DNA of 64,000 nt from Quillaja saponaria. Taxonomy: Eukaryota; Streptophyta; Magnoliopsida; Fabales; Quillajaceae. The notes beneath the pieces were generated by a model. That model worked only from the letters and a program-made list of their open reading frames with translations. It did no database searches and had not been told where the DNA came from. Position 1 is the stretch's first letter; every line of letters begins with the position of its first letter. Positions 1 through 11,645 of the stretch are shown piece by piece. Both the position numbers and the translations under genes were made by a program. The stretch covers positions 16,721,994 through 16,785,993 of the forward strand of contig CM055614.1 of assembly GCA_029379385.1 (NCBI GenBank), given 5' to 3'.

Positions 1-100
1 CTGTGGTTGAAATAATATGAGTTTGATTGTGTTTCTAAGGGTTTTCTGACTTAGATGTTTTTTTTTTTTTTTCATATTCTTTTGTGGTGTTTATCTGCAG

Positions 101-2017
101 GTTCTGGATTTGTGGCTCAGGACATTTACCTTCATGGGTATTTCAGTGCTTCAATTAAGTTGCCTGCTGATTATACTGCTGGGGTTGTAGTTGCATTTTA
201 TGTGAGTGATCAATCAGTTTAACCTTCCCATTAATTAATTTATTTAGTTGTTCATATTCCAAGATCCTATTATGGTGATTAATCTGTAATTACTTTTAAC
301 ACCCAGATATTATTTTTCACACTGTTCATTGAAAAAGTTTTTTTTCCCATGATTTCAATCTATTTTTATTCTCATACCATTTTTTGTCAAGTTTCTTCAT
401 TTTTAAACATATATTTGAAATTTGTAATTTTGCACTGATACATGACTAACTTTGAAAGTTTTTATCAAACTGTACCAAGAAGACAACCTTTTTCTCGAAT
501 TTTTAAGTTTTAGTGAATTAATTGGCTAAAGTTCAACAATCTGATCCAACCAATCTCTGCCAAATTGGTTGGCTACAGATTTTTGTCTTCGATGTCATCT
601 GTATAATACAGAAGAATCATTTTATTCATTATTTGTTTTTCTTGTTATTGTTCTCAGATGTCAAATGGTGATATGTACGGGAAGAACCATGATGAAATCG
701 ATTTTGAGTTCTTGGGAAACATCAGGGGTAAAGATTGGAGGATTCAGACAAATGTTTATGGCAATGGAAGCACTGGCTTAGGAAGAGAGGAAAGATATGG
801 TCTTTGGTTCGATCCTTCTGACGATTTACATCAGTACGGTATTCTTTGGTCTGATGCTCAAATCATGTAAGCATCAATCAGAACCCAGTATTCCCTATTT
901 GTTTCTCCTTAATTTTCTATTTTGGATCAAATATTTTATATCCTCTGCTACAAATAATGGCATTTTTGTCACCCTATTTTGCTATTTGGTCACTAGTAAT
1001 CTACTACCTTCTTTCTGGGTTTGACATTCTGCCTTTGGTGTTGATTATTGGATAAGCCAGTTTTGTTTTTCTGGAAATGAAGTCCAGACTCGAGATATTG
1101 CTCTTTGTTATGTTTCCCACTTATTACATCTGCTTTTATCAAAACCAGTTTTTCCTTTAATAGCTTGACTAGAACTCTATTTCTCTGTTTGGTAACTGAT
1201 AAAAAAGAGATTATAAAGAAAAGTAAAATCTAATGTGATTGCGACATATGCTCTTAAAAGATTCAAGAAAACCAGAAAGTGTTACTAGTTAAATGCTTAA
1301 ATTTATTGATTAGTGTTAATTTTCTTTTCCCAGTTATCTAAACAGTTAACTTAGAGGGCAATATGAAATATCTACCTAGTATATGAGAAAGAGATAGAGT
1401 CCTCTTTGGAATATTTTCCATGAATTTTCATTCTAACATGTTGCAAGGAAATAACTCCAATTATAAGAACAAAAATCAGTGATAAGTTTTACTTTGTAAT
1501 TTATGTTGTGCTTATTCTGTACAGATTTTATGTGGACAATGTTCCCATTAGAGAAGTTAAGAGAACAGAATCTATGGGAGCAGACTTCCCCTCAAAGCCG
1601 ATGACTTTGTATGCCACAATATGGGATGGGTCTGATTGGGCTACCAATGGAGGCAAATATAGAGTAAGTTACAAATATGCACCCTACATAGCTGAATTCT
1701 CTGATCTCATCCTGCATGGATGTGCAGTCGACCCCATTGAACATATATCCAAGTGTGATAGTGCTAAAATTCCCACTGGTGTCACACCAATACAAAGAAT
1801 CAAAATGGAAAATTTCAGGAAGAACCACATTACATACTCATACTGCTATGACAGGGTTAGATACAAAATTTCCCAACCAGAGTGTGTAATTAATCCCCAA
1901 GAAGCTAAAAGACTCAGGGTCTTTGATCCTGTTACATTTGGTAAAGGCCAACGTCACCACGGAAAACGACGACATCACCACAACCGAGCAAGCCAGGTAG
2001 AGGCCAGTTCCATGTAA
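101..2017 (+). CDS. XTH: Xyloglucan endotransglucosylase/hydrolase, last three coding exons (5' partial)
   Basis: Exons 101-201, 658-866 and 1525-2017, each bounded by AG/GT, join in frame; the 5' exon or exons lie outside the window. The enzyme belongs to glycoside hydrolase family 16 and cuts and rejoins (or hydrolyses) xyloglucan in the cell wall. The active-site motif [10 protein letters not shown] is at 688-717, carrying the nucleophile and acid/base glutamates. It is followed by an NGS glycosylation sequon, typical of the family. The last exon holds the C-terminal XET domain, with cysteines in HGCAVDP, SKCDS, YSYCYD and PECVINP, and ends in a basic His-rich tail. The long C-terminal part and the [13 protein letters not shown] loop look most like group III members of the XTH27/XTH28 type; that subgroup call is from memory. 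The signal peptide would be in the missing exon. No frame break is seen, so the gene looks functional. Confidence 0.95.
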
Positions 2018-2200
2018 GAAAGGAGGTTCTGTTTTTTATATGGTTAATGTAGTTGGCTATGTGTATAGTTCATATCCTCAGGTTCCCAGGCAATTTATCA
2101 TTCATATCTTTGGCAGTAAAAATTGAATTTGTTGAAGATTTCTGTACTTAAGACAGACCCTCGTGGTTTCAATAAAAATTTAGCTGATGGATTATTTTAT
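2018..2200 (+). other. XTH 3' UTR with poly(A) signal
   Basis: Sequence directly after the XTH stop codon. A canonical AATAAA lies at 2171-2176, about 155 bases past the stop, a normal distance for a plant 3' UTR. The exact cleavage site cannot be read from sequence. Confidence 0.6.
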
Positions 2201-2823
2201 ATGTGTATTAGGTGTGGATTATGTTTGAATTATTATTTCAATACCATCATTTGCGTCGTTTTCTTTCATTTTCAAGTAATTATATCTTATCTATCATGTG
2301 AATGTCTGTCAATGGAAGGACACTGCCATATCTGAACTTGTTTAATTTTGTGTTATTTCCGGTTGCCAAAATCATTAACTTATGTCTGTTGGACTGTCTG
2401 TTAAGTTTTTAAGCAAGACTTGTCAGCTTCATACAGGCAATTTGTCAATGGTAATTGGAATCCAAAGTCAGTTAATGTGACCAATGGTGCAGCAACAGTG
2501 CTGCAACTTGCAGGATTTTGGGGCTCTCATTTAACAGTGACAGAAGTTTGGACTTTTACTTTCTTCCACTGTACTTATTTTCAATGGTAAGCTGGAATCT
2601 TGAAGGGGTACAAGGCAATAGTATTGAAGAGAAAGACCACCCTCATTACCATAAGAATTAGAGAACATTTTCAAGTTAAAGATTTTCATTTACTCATAGA
2701 AACACTGCTTTCCCATATTTGACATTGTGTGTGTAATATAAGAAGAAAGTGATAAAGGAAATACTATGAAAGATTGACTCTGCACAAGGCAATTTTCGAC
2801 ATGGAGTTGAGAAAATGAGTTTT
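2201..2823. other. Intergenic, no gene seen
   Basis: Moderately AT-rich sequence downstream of XTH. No ORF with recognisable similarity, no splice-linked exon and no clear terminal repeat was found. Confidence 0.5.
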
Positions 2824-3674
2824 AATCAATGTTTTACAAAATCAGATTGGTGATTAATTTGAAAATTTTATTAGATATCGGATTACTAGTTTAATCAGGA
2901 TCGAACCGATAGTCAAATCGAATTACATCATAAATATGTTTATTAGTAGGGTCAATTACATTTTATCTTATTAACTACTACCTGTTTGTAATAAATTTCA
3001 TAAACTATCGAATTAGGCACATAATCCCCTATTTGAGTCATAATTAGTAAATAACTACCATTCATCTAAGTTAGTTATTAAATCTAACAAATTAACTCAT
3101 AAAAAACTATATTACCCTCATTATAATCATTTTTATTTATCTATAAAACAAAGCTTTTATATTGATTCAATTTTAGTATACATAAATAATTATATTTGAA
3201 TTATTCATAATTTTTATTTTCTTGTCATAATATTTACATTATTAATAGATTTACTAATATTATTTTTTTTGTTTATAGAAATTATACAAGTTGTTGTTTC
3301 AATTTGTGTTTTTATGATAATATTTCATCAAAATTTATTTTCTTATTATTGTATTACATATTAAAGAATATATTAAAATTGAATAAATATAGAGATTTTA
3401 ATTGCTAGAAAAAAAAAAGGATAAAAAAAAACTTATAATAAAGATAATTTAGTCTTTTTAAAGTTAATTTGTTAGATTATATATGCAACTAATTTGGGTG
3501 TTTGGGGGTTATTTGCTAATTATGACACAAATAAGGGGTTATATGCCTAATTTAATAGTTCATAGAGATTAATGCAAAACGGGTAATGGTTCATGGGAAT
3601 TAAGTGCAATTGATCCTTAATAATATTATACATATAGCTATACTTATGATTATTATATTTAATATTATATATCT

Positions 3675-3705
<31 letters not shown>

Positions 3706-4241
3706 AATTTCTTTCTCAACTATTATTTTACTATTTCTCAATCAACAACAAAAAAATTTACTAAAAAATAAAATAAACAATCTCACTATTATATATAATA
3801 TCACTTTATCTGATTTAAATTTATATATTTGGATATGAAAATGATAGATATAAATAAATAAATAAAATAGATTCAATATAATTTTTATAAAAATATAAAA
3901 ACAAAGATAGAAATTAGAACTTTTTATCTTATAAATACGTATATTACTAAATAAATTAAAAAAAATGCATTTAGCTCTTCTATATTTGAATGCATATTAT
4001 TATCACACATTAAAATATTTAAAAATCAAATCAATTTAAATTTTTTAGATTTCCAAAAAAAAAAAAAAGAAAAAACAATGGTCCAATCACTAAAATCTAT
4101 CCCGGGTGATCCAAAATTTTTTATTTATTGGTTTTACATAATTAAACTATTTAAATAACTTTTATGGTCTAAGCGGTCTGACTTGCTATCCAGGCAATTA
4201 TTCAATCTATAGACCTGATTCAATTTTTAAAACATTGGTTA
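2824..4241. mobile_element. Putative non-autonomous DNA element with short terminal inverted repeats
   Basis: The left edge reads AATCAATGTTTTACAAAAT and the right edge is the reverse complement of AACCAATGTTTTAAAAAT, an inverted match of about 18 bases with three differences. The body is AT-rich with no coding capacity. A second inverted-repeat element lies inside it. I could not identify a target-site duplication, so the boundaries and class (hAT-like is only a guess) are uncertain. Confidence 0.4.
2949..3617. mobile_element. Foldback/MITE-like element with long terminal inverted repeats
   Basis: About 200 bases at the left (from 2949) reappear inverted at the right (about 3420-3617). Matching blocks include GGGTCAATTACA against GGATCAATTGCA, AATTAGGCACATAATCCCC against AATTAGGCATATAACCCC, TCATAATTAG and AATCTAACAAATTAACT. 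The centre is AT-rich and non-coding. Total length is about 670 bases, within the MITE range. The long imperfect arms suggest a Mutator-like or foldback MITE. It sits inside the larger inverted-repeat element, so it is the younger insertion. No clean target duplication was found. Confidence 0.65.
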
Positions 4242-5216
4242 TAACAGACTGAGTTCCCTAGTTTGATTCTAAAATCTTCAGCAGGAAGTCAAAAGAAAGA
4301 CTAAACACAGTAAGTGGAAAAATGGATTAAAGGGTAGAAAAGTAATCAACACCAACTGTTATTTTCAACCATTGTGTAGAATTTTTTAACTAATAAATTT
4401 TGGTACAGCATGGAAAACTATGTAGGTAAGCATGCTATAGGTAGAACAAAGAAATAGGAATTTCAAAAGGAAACAAACATTCGGCTAAATTACAGTTTTT
4501 GGCTAAGATCGTTGTTCTAATTAAGAGTTACCATTGCTACTTATAATTTCAAAGTCCAGTCAACTAAATAACTATCGTTGTATTCCATCTAAAAATATTA
4601 CATTGTGAACTTGAAGAGTTAAAGTCAGTTTATGTGCCATAAATTATCAAGCCGTTTATTCTAATATAATGACTTTATCTTAATATGAAGTCATTCAAAA
4701 CTTCAATCCTATTCAATGCTCTTTTAATGAAGCTCCTTGGTATTGTCTATCAAAAATTTAGACTCGAATTCTGCTTTCATTTGTCTATGAAAAATGAAAA
4801 ATAAGAGAGTTGCCCATATTGGGTAAGTAACTCATAAGTTCAATGGACTTGACTTTACACGAATAAAAAAAATATATATATTTATAATTTTGTTTTTCTG
4901 CGTAATTGGTTTATTGTATGACATTCTTTTTTTTTTTTTTTTTTCTTTTCACAATAATTTGTTTAGACAATAGCATAAGGACTTCAAAAAGTTTAGATTT
5001 TGAGAATTTATACAACTTTTTTTTTTTTTTTAGTTTAGTTTCTGAGAAATTATTTTTGGTTAATAGTTTTATGAGAATTTGATTTGATAGTTGAATGCAA
5101 TGACTTCATTAGATTCCCCGAATTTGAAGAAAAGAATAATTCAATGAGAAATCTGCAACATATTACTTCGGACCAATAATTAATAATTGCTACTTCTCTA
5201 TAATACTTAGCTTCCT

Positions 5217-5253
5217 TCACACATACACACATACACATATACACACATACTCA
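5217..5253. repeat. CA-rich microsatellite (ACACAT type)
   Basis: Irregular array of ACACAT/ACATAC units. The short ORF on the opposite strand that reads MYMCMCVCV is a by-product of this repeat. Confidence 0.75.
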
Positions 5254-5400
5254 TAATTCAAAATGAGTTACCCACGACATACTTAGTAACTTTTTGCATA
5301 ACTTACTGCCAAACTAAGTTACAACTTATGTTAAATTTTGTATATAATTAAATTTATTATTAATTTATATATAAGTAATAAAATTTATTAAATCATACTA

Positions 5401-5515
5401 AACGAGCTCAAAATAAAACTTAATATCGACTCATTTAGTAAACAAGTTAAGCTCGAGCCGAGCCCTTAACGAGCTAGCTCATAAGTAGCTAGCGAGCTAG
5501 CTCGGCTCATTGCTA
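5401..5515. repeat. GAGCT-rich palindromic cluster
   Basis: Repeated, partly self-complementary blocks of GAGCT, CTCGAG, GAGCTAGCTC and AGCTAGC are packed into about 110 bases, in sharp contrast with the AT-rich surroundings. Such GAGCTCG-rich palindromes are common inside plant non-autonomous DNA elements. No flanking repeats were found to define an element. Confidence 0.45.
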
Positions 5516-5534
5516 ACCATATACTCAATTACTT

Positions 5535-7249
5535 TGTCACACCCCCTCACGGAGGCATAACTGGCAGGAGAAATGGTAACCAAACCTTCTGTAACCTTGA
5601 CTCAAAAACAAAAAAAAAACTTTGACTCTTGACTAACCAATGAATAAAACTAAAAATTAACGGTAAAAGTTTGTTGACTAAAACAAATCACAACTCATTG
5701 AAAATTTTGACAAAGCTTCTCTGTAATATGGAACATGCCTTAAAATACAAACCTATAAACTCATGTTCTTACACAACAACACAAAGACAACAATGAGCTC
5801 CTCTTCGTCCACATCATAAACAAGACAAATACTAGACTATTACATCATACAAAATTAGACACTCCACAGTTTTAATGTAATTGCAAATTTTCATCATTGA
5901 TTTCAAGTATGAGATTTTGAAGAATACTTTGTCAACAAATCCTCAGCAAACCTCGTATCAGTGGTTAACTTCTTTTAAGATTCTGTTACTAAAAAAAATA
6001 TTCACAAAAGATAAGTGAGTCTTATGGACTCCATGAGTGAAAAATTGTATCTAAAGGGTACTAGCATCACTCAACACAAGTATATAACATATATAAAACA
6101 TCATGATTTAATTCAAAATACACGTACACATTTGTAATCGTCATAATTCACAATTTATATAATTCATAGAATCACAAATAAATCAAAGCAATCACAACAT
6201 ACAAAGTAAACAAAGGGCCAATGAGTAACCTAGCCCCATACAACAGTATCACCCCTCCCAGGCATTTACACGCTCGCACAACAGATTAATCTCCCTACAT
6301 AATCTATCCCACTGGAGCTGGGCACTCAAATCAGAAAAAAAAAAAAATATTTCTTATAACCAGAATATCTCATAATTTCAAATCAGAATATCCTAGGTGC
6401 ACTTGGATTTCAATTTTGGAGATAAAAATAATTTCTCAGACAAATCCCACTTTGTTGGCCCTTATTAACCACAACCAATATCAAACAAACATAATTCAAA
6501 TAAATCACTAAAATGTTGTATTTGCTTATTCTATATATCACATCTATTCAAATACATATATAATTACACAAAATAATCTAGCCCTCAAAGGTAACAGTTA
6601 ACCATTCACCTTTAACTAATTTCATTCGTCACTTACACTTGCGTTCACGAGCGTCGTTGAGTCAACCACACTTTCTGAAGTTGCAATACATTTTCCAAGT
6701 ATTACTTATTATTATTATAATTTTTTTATAACTTATAACATTTTAATTACAAAAATCTAGAGTTCTTAAGTTTCACATATTTATTTAAAGTTTACCTTTT
6801 TTTTTATTTTATATGTTTGTTTCCAACTTACATACTTAACTAAATTTAACAAAACCAAGTTGAAACATTAACTTTAGAAAGTTATCTATCTTTCTTATTT
6901 AGAAATTTTTACTAAAATTAGTTATAACTAGTTTTCTTGTAGGCATTTTATCAAACACCTTGAATGCATAATTTCCTTCCATTGATGTGTATGTGTGTAC
7001 ATATATATATACACCCTAATTTAATCAATACATTTTATCAATTCAACAATCGTTACATCAATTCTCATATTACACCTCCATCAATACAATATTAGTACCT
7101 ATTGAAGCATTTATTTCTTTGTAATAAAATCGACAACCAGACAAACATCATTATATATCAAACCAAAGATTAACAAAAATGTTATTAACACTGTCTGTTT
7201 TCTCATATAATCAAATAACAGCATTGTTAATAAAAGTGCATGAAGAAAT
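5535..7249 (-). mobile_element. Family L large LTR-like repeat, minus-strand copy, cut by assembly gap
   Basis: On the + strand this copy starts TGTCACACCCCCTCACGGAG, the reverse complement of the family L 3' end. It then runs through the shared module: the tail resembling GTCATGCCTCC; the segment around 6230-6300 with CCCAGGCATTTACACG; GGTGCACTTGGATTTC at 6395; and TTGTTGGCCCTTATTAACC near 6453. The part at 6690-6870 is inverted relative to 22590-22770. No protein-coding potential. The 5' part of the copy would lie beyond the N gap; the purine-rich block at 11690-11810 may be its continuation on the far side of the gypsy insertion. Confidence 0.7.
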
Positions 7250-7349
7250 NNNNNNNNNNNNNNNNNNNNNNNNNNNNNNNNNNNNNNNNNNNNNNNNNNN
7301 NNNNNNNNNNNNNNNNNNNNNNNNNNNNNNNNNNNNNNNNNNNNNNNNN
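7250..7349. other. Assembly gap (100 N)
   Basis: Exactly 100 undetermined bases, the conventional placeholder for a gap of unknown size. It separates a family L copy from the left end of the gypsy element, so true spacing here is unknown. Two apparent ORFs running through it are artefacts. Confidence 0.98.
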
Positions 7350-7371
7350 GGGGGAAATGAGGGTGGTTTTT

Positions 7372-7853
7372 TGATGCAGAACTTAAGGCAGAGGAATTCC
7401 TAGAGCAACAAAACAGAAGCAAGAAGAAGAAGAAATCAAGTAATAGGCTTAGGCATGCTTTAGTATTTTCTATTTAATAGGAGTTGCCACTTTAGTATTT
7501 TATTAGGAGTTAGTATTTTATTAGAAGTTACCTTTTTTTTTTAATATTTCTATTAATTAGGAGTTATCTTTTTTTAATATTTCCTATTAATTAGAAGTTA
7601 CTCTTTTATTAGGAATCTTTGCTTGCTGAGCAAGTATCCTTAGTCTTTTAGGGTTTTTCCTAGCTTTTTATAAAAGACAAGCTTTGCTAGTTTGTAGGAG
7701 ATAGTTTTTATCATAAAAGTTTATACCTAAGGGTGTTTTGATATTCTGTTGGTGGATTCCAGTTTATTCCTTAAAGATTTAGTCTTGTGTTAATCTTTTC
7801 TAAACTTAGTTTTATGCTTGCTTAGGTTCTTCTTCCATAATTTCGTTGTGTTA
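7372..7853 (+). repeat. 5' LTR of gypsy element
   Basis: About 482 bases starting TGATGCAG and ending TGTGTTA (the terminal CA seems mutated to TA), two bases before the primer-binding site. A TATA-like TTTTATAAAAGA is at about 7667-7678. It aligns along its length with the 3' LTR, with scattered substitutions and small indels. Confidence 0.92.
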
Positions 7854-7855
7854 GT

Positions 7856-7867
7856 TGGTATCAGAGC
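7856..7867 (+). promoter_or_regulatory. Primer-binding site, initiator Met tRNA
   Basis: TGGTATCAGAGC matches the complement of the 3' end of plant initiator methionine tRNA. It lies two bases after the 5' LTR, where minus-strand DNA synthesis would be primed. Confidence 0.93.
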
Positions 7868-7881
7868 AGCTTTCCTGACTG

Positions 7882-9077
7882 AATGGCCAACAAAAACAAG
7901 GATTGTGGGTTGGAGGATATTTGGCAAGCAATCACTGAAACCTGAGATGCACAAAAAGAAGCAACTGAGATTATTCAAGGGCAAATAAACTAGATTTTGG
8001 GGGCTCTAGAACAGTTGAGGGTTGATTTTAATGGAAGAGTAATAGCAATTAATAGGAAGGAACAAGGAAAGGGAGTGGCCCCGCCAATTGAGTAACCTAT
8101 TAATAGGCTTGTGCCTCAAAGACTTATGCAAAATAGGCAAAACCAAGCACCTGTCTAACAAATTCCAACATTTTCCAACCATATTTCCAAGGAGGAGATT
8201 CAGATGAAGAGGTATGAGGGAATGGATATTATGGGCAGCAACAAGGAAGAAGGAATAAAGAGTTTGAAGACTAATAGAGTGAAAGCTGAGATTCCAAGCT
8301 TTAATGGAAATTTAAATATTGAAGGCTTTCTTGATTGGTTATGCGAGGTTGAGAGATTTGGTGAGATGATGGAAGTATCCAGAGAAGAAAACTAGTCAAA
8401 GCAATAGCATTCAAGCTTTAAAAGTGGGGCAACTGTATGGTGGAACAATTTGCAACAGGGATAGACATAGAAGGGGGAAGAGTCTCGTGAGACAATGGAG
8501 GAAGATGAAGCAAACTTTTAATGGAGAGGTTTCTGCCACCAGATTATGAGCAACCACCTCTTCCAGATGTATCAAAACTGCACCCAAGGTAGCAAAACAG
8601 TGACAAATTATATAAGTGAATTTAATAGGCTGTCAGCTAGAACAAACTATTGGGAACCTAAAAATCAAAGGTAGCAAGGTTTATTGGTGGACTGAAACTC
8701 TCAATCAAAAAGAAGAATAAGCCTTCAAGCTTATTGGAGAGTTGATGAAGTTTATAATACTGCTTTGAAGGCCGAATCATTAGAGAGTTTTTCAAGAAAA
8801 GCTGAGAGAGCTAGAACTTACCAAGAGCACGTACAACCAGCAACTAATAATGGAAGAAATATGCAATTGGATCAACCAAGGTAAGTCTAAGAAGCTCCTA
8901 ATAAAGAGGGGAAAAAAGGTAGTAGCAACTACTAGTGGAAAAGAAGCTCTTAAAAATTTTAATCCTTATGCTCCACCAAATATGGGGGTTGTTTTAGGTG
9001 TAGATAGCTTGGACATTTGTCCAATAACTATCCCGAAAGAAGGAGGGTATCTAGTAGAGAATGAAGGGAATTTATAG
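7882..9077 (+). pseudogene. Gypsy gag remnant
   Basis: A likely start ATG is at 7882, shortly after the primer site. Recognisable capsid pieces appear in different frames: [20 protein letters not shown] around 8290-8350 and RFLPPDYEQ near 8525, followed by TVTNYISEFNRLSARTNYW near 8600-8650. These match the retrotransposon gag core that packages the RNA into a particle. Stops (for example after residue 63 of the frame starting at 8204) and shifts break it into at least four pieces. No CCHC zinc knuckle is visible, so the nucleocapsid end is missing or too decayed to recognise. Confidence 0.8.
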
Positions 9078-9149
9078 AAGGATATTGATGAAATTGAAGA
9101 ATATGATGGGGCTGAAGTTGCTGCTGAAACAGGAGAGGAGTATGTGTAT

Positions 9150-11160
9150 GTTGTTAGAAGGTTATTGTATACTCCTAGAGAAGAAGAACCACCTCAGAGA
9201 ATGAACATCTTTAAATCTTTCGGCACTATTGGAGGAAAAATGTGCAAAGTGATAGTTGATAATGGTAGTGGAGAGAATATAGTTGCCAAATAGTTGGTGG
9301 ACCATATGAAACTAACTACAGAAACTCATCCGGAACAATATTCCATTGGCTAGATAAAAAAAAGGATCCTCTGTAAGGGTAACCAGAACTTGTTTAGTAC
9401 CAATTTCCATTAGGAGGTACTATAAAGACAAAATTTTGTGTGACGTTGTTGACATGGATGCTAGCCATGTATTATTAGGTAGGACCTTGGTAATATGATA
9501 TGGATGCTATGCATAAAGGGAGAGATAATGTCTATTTATTCACATGGAATGGTCACAATATTGCTATGAGGCCGACAATAGAGACTCGAGAACTACCTAA
9601 AACTTCTGAAGTAGTAGAGGGTGAAAACTTTAGTATCTATTGCCAAAACCAAGAGAGAATTTGAAAATATAGCAAAAGAAGCAAAGGAAGTCCTTACTAT
9701 TATAGTTAAGGAAGTGTTGTTAGGCAAAGAAGAAGACGACAATGAAGTGCCTAGAGAGGTACAACCATTGTTGGAGGACTTTTCAAGCCTAATACAATCT
9801 GATTTACCTGATGAGTTACCTCCAATAAGAGATATCCAACACCATATAGATCTTGTTCTAGATGCTAAGCTTTCTAATTTACCTCATTATCGCATGAATC
9901 CTAGAGAAAGCAAGGTATTAAGGGAGACGGTAGAAGAATTGCAGAAGAAAAAACTTGATCTGTGAGAGTATGAGTCCTTATGCAATCCCTGCATTGCTCA
10001 CCACCAAAGAAATATGGCAGTTGGAGGATGTGTGTTGATAGCCGAGCTATAAACAAGATCACAGTGAGGTATAGATTTCCTATTCCACGACTTGATGATA
10101 TGCTTGATCAATTACATGGTGCCAAAGTTTTTTCAAAGATTGATTTGCGAAGTGGTTATCATCAAATAAGGATTAGACCTGGGGATGAATGAAAACTGCC
10201 TCTTAAAACCAAAGAAGGCTTGTATGAGTGGTTGGTTATGCCATTTTGTTTATCCAATTCTCCTAGTACTTTCATGAGGATAATGAATCAAGTGTTAAAG
10301 CCTTTCATTGACATATTTGTTGTGGTTTATTTTGATGACATTTTGATATACAGTAAATCAAAAGATGAGCATCTAAAGCATCTTATAGAAGTGCTAAAAG
10401 TTTTACAATGGAATAAGCTCTACATAAATTTGAAGAAGTGCATTTTTTTTTACTGATAAGCTACTGTTCCTAGGGTATATAGTGAGTTCTGAAGGCATAC
10501 ATATTGATAAGGAGAAGATTAATGCTATCTGGGAATGGCCAACTCTAAAAATAGTGAGTGAGATACAGTCTTTTCATGGTTTAGCTACATTTTATAGAAG
10601 ATTTATTAAAATTTTAGCTCTATCATGGCCCCAATAACTAATTGTTTGAAAAAAAAGGGAAGTTTGATTGGAATAAAGAGGCTGAATGGAGTTTTGTTTT
10701 AATTAAGGAAAAGCTATGTACAGCTCCTGTGTTAGCATTACCTGATTTTGAAGTCTTCTTTGAGGTTGAATGTGATGCTAGTGGTGTTGGAATTGGGGCT
10801 ATTTTATCTCAAAATAACAAACCAGTGGCTTTCTTTAGTGAAAAATTAAGTGAATCTAGAGGAAAGTGGAGTACCTACGATAAGGAATTTTATGCTGTTG
10901 TGAGGACATTGAGGCATTGGGAACATTATTAGTACAAAAGGAATTCATCCTTTACACTGACCATCAATCCTTGAAATTTATCAATAGTCAAAAACACTTG
11001 AGCAATATGCATGCTAGGTGATCAACTTATTTGTAAAAGTTTCCTTTTATGATTAAGCACAAGTCTAGTGAGCTTAACAATGTGGTTGATTTATACAAGT
11101 TTCATGCTGAAGAGGAACCTCTTTATCTTGACATTAACTTAAGGATGAGTTCTTTCTAAG
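9150..11160 (+). pseudogene. Gypsy protease-RT-RNase H remnant, no integrase
   Basis: A retropepsin remnant, CKVIVDNGSGENIV, is at about 9244-9285; the usual D-S/T-G is changed to DNG. RT begins near 9760 with DELPPIRDIQHHIDLV and continues through [30 protein letters not shown] and [11 protein letters not shown] (YFDD at about 10327). A TGA at 10190-10192 replaces the expected Trp codon. RNase H follows at 10642-10932 with [12 protein letters not shown]. After RNase H the reading goes through MIKHKSSELNNV, then jumps to a short acidic tail (near 11105-11155) that runs into the 3' LTR. The zinc-binding HHCC, the DDE core and any chromodomain of integrase are absent. Confidence 0.9.
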
Positions 11161-11170
11161 TGGAGGAGAC

Positions 11171-11645
11171 TGATGCAGAACTTAAGGCAGAGGAATTCCT
11201 GGAGCAACAAAACATAAGCAAGAAGAAGAAAAAAGCAAGTCATAAGCTTAGGCTTTAGTATTTTCTATTTAATAGGAGTTACCACTTTAGTAATTTATTA
11301 GGAGTTAGTATTTTATTAGAAATACCTCTTTTTTAAAAATTTTCTATTAATTAGAGTTACTTTTTTTTTAATATTTCCTATTAATTAGGAGTTACTCTTT
11401 TATTAGGAACCTTTGCTTGCTGAGCAAGTATCCTTAGTCTTTTAGGGTTTTTTCCTAGCCTTTTATAAGAGATAGGCTTTGCTAGTTTGTAGGAGGCAGT
11501 TTTTGTCATAAAAGTTTATACCTAAAGGTGTTTTGATATTCTGCTAGTGGATTCCAGTTTATTCCTTAAAGATTTAGTCTTGTGCTAGTCTTTTCTAAGC
11601 TTAGTTTTATGCTAGCTTAGGTTCTTCCATAATTCCGCTGTGTCA
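11171..11645 (+). repeat. 3' LTR of gypsy element
   Basis: About 475 bases from TGATGCAGAACTTAAGGC to TGTGTCA, preceded by the purine tract at 11158-11170. It has the same block order as the 5' LTR, including AGCAAGTATCCTTAGTC and the TATA-like region near 11462. Confidence 0.93.

Larger units (their letters stand above)
4242..5534. other. AT-rich intergenic DNA, no gene seen
   Basis: Contains homopolymer T tracts (near 4927-4944 and 5018-5031), a CA/TA-rich microsatellite and a palindrome-rich stretch listed separately. No coding similarity on either strand. Confidence 0.5.
7372..11645 (+). mobile_element. Ty3/gypsy LTR retrotransposon, degraded and integrase-deleted
   Basis: Two direct repeats (7372-7853 and 11171-11645), both starting TGATGCAGAACTTAAGGC, flank a 3.3 kb internal region. 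It holds, in order, an initiator-Met tRNA primer site, gag remnants, a retropepsin remnant, reverse transcriptase with YFDDI, RNase H, and a purine-rich tract GTGGAGGAGAC just before the 3' LTR. TTTTT flanks both ends (7367-7371 and 11646-11650), consistent with a 5-bp target duplication, though low in complexity. Normal elements of this kind are longer because an integrase follows RNase H; here that segment is absent. Several stops and frameshifts are present, so the copy is defective. Confidence 0.95.

Noticed and set aside
7111..7422. ORFs spanning the N block
   Set aside because: They contain unknown residues and exist only because N codons are not stops.
7856..7867. tRNA gene at Met-tRNA matching sites (also 31330 and 56212)
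   Set aside because: Only the 12-13 bases complementary to the tRNA 3' end are present; these are primer-binding sites.
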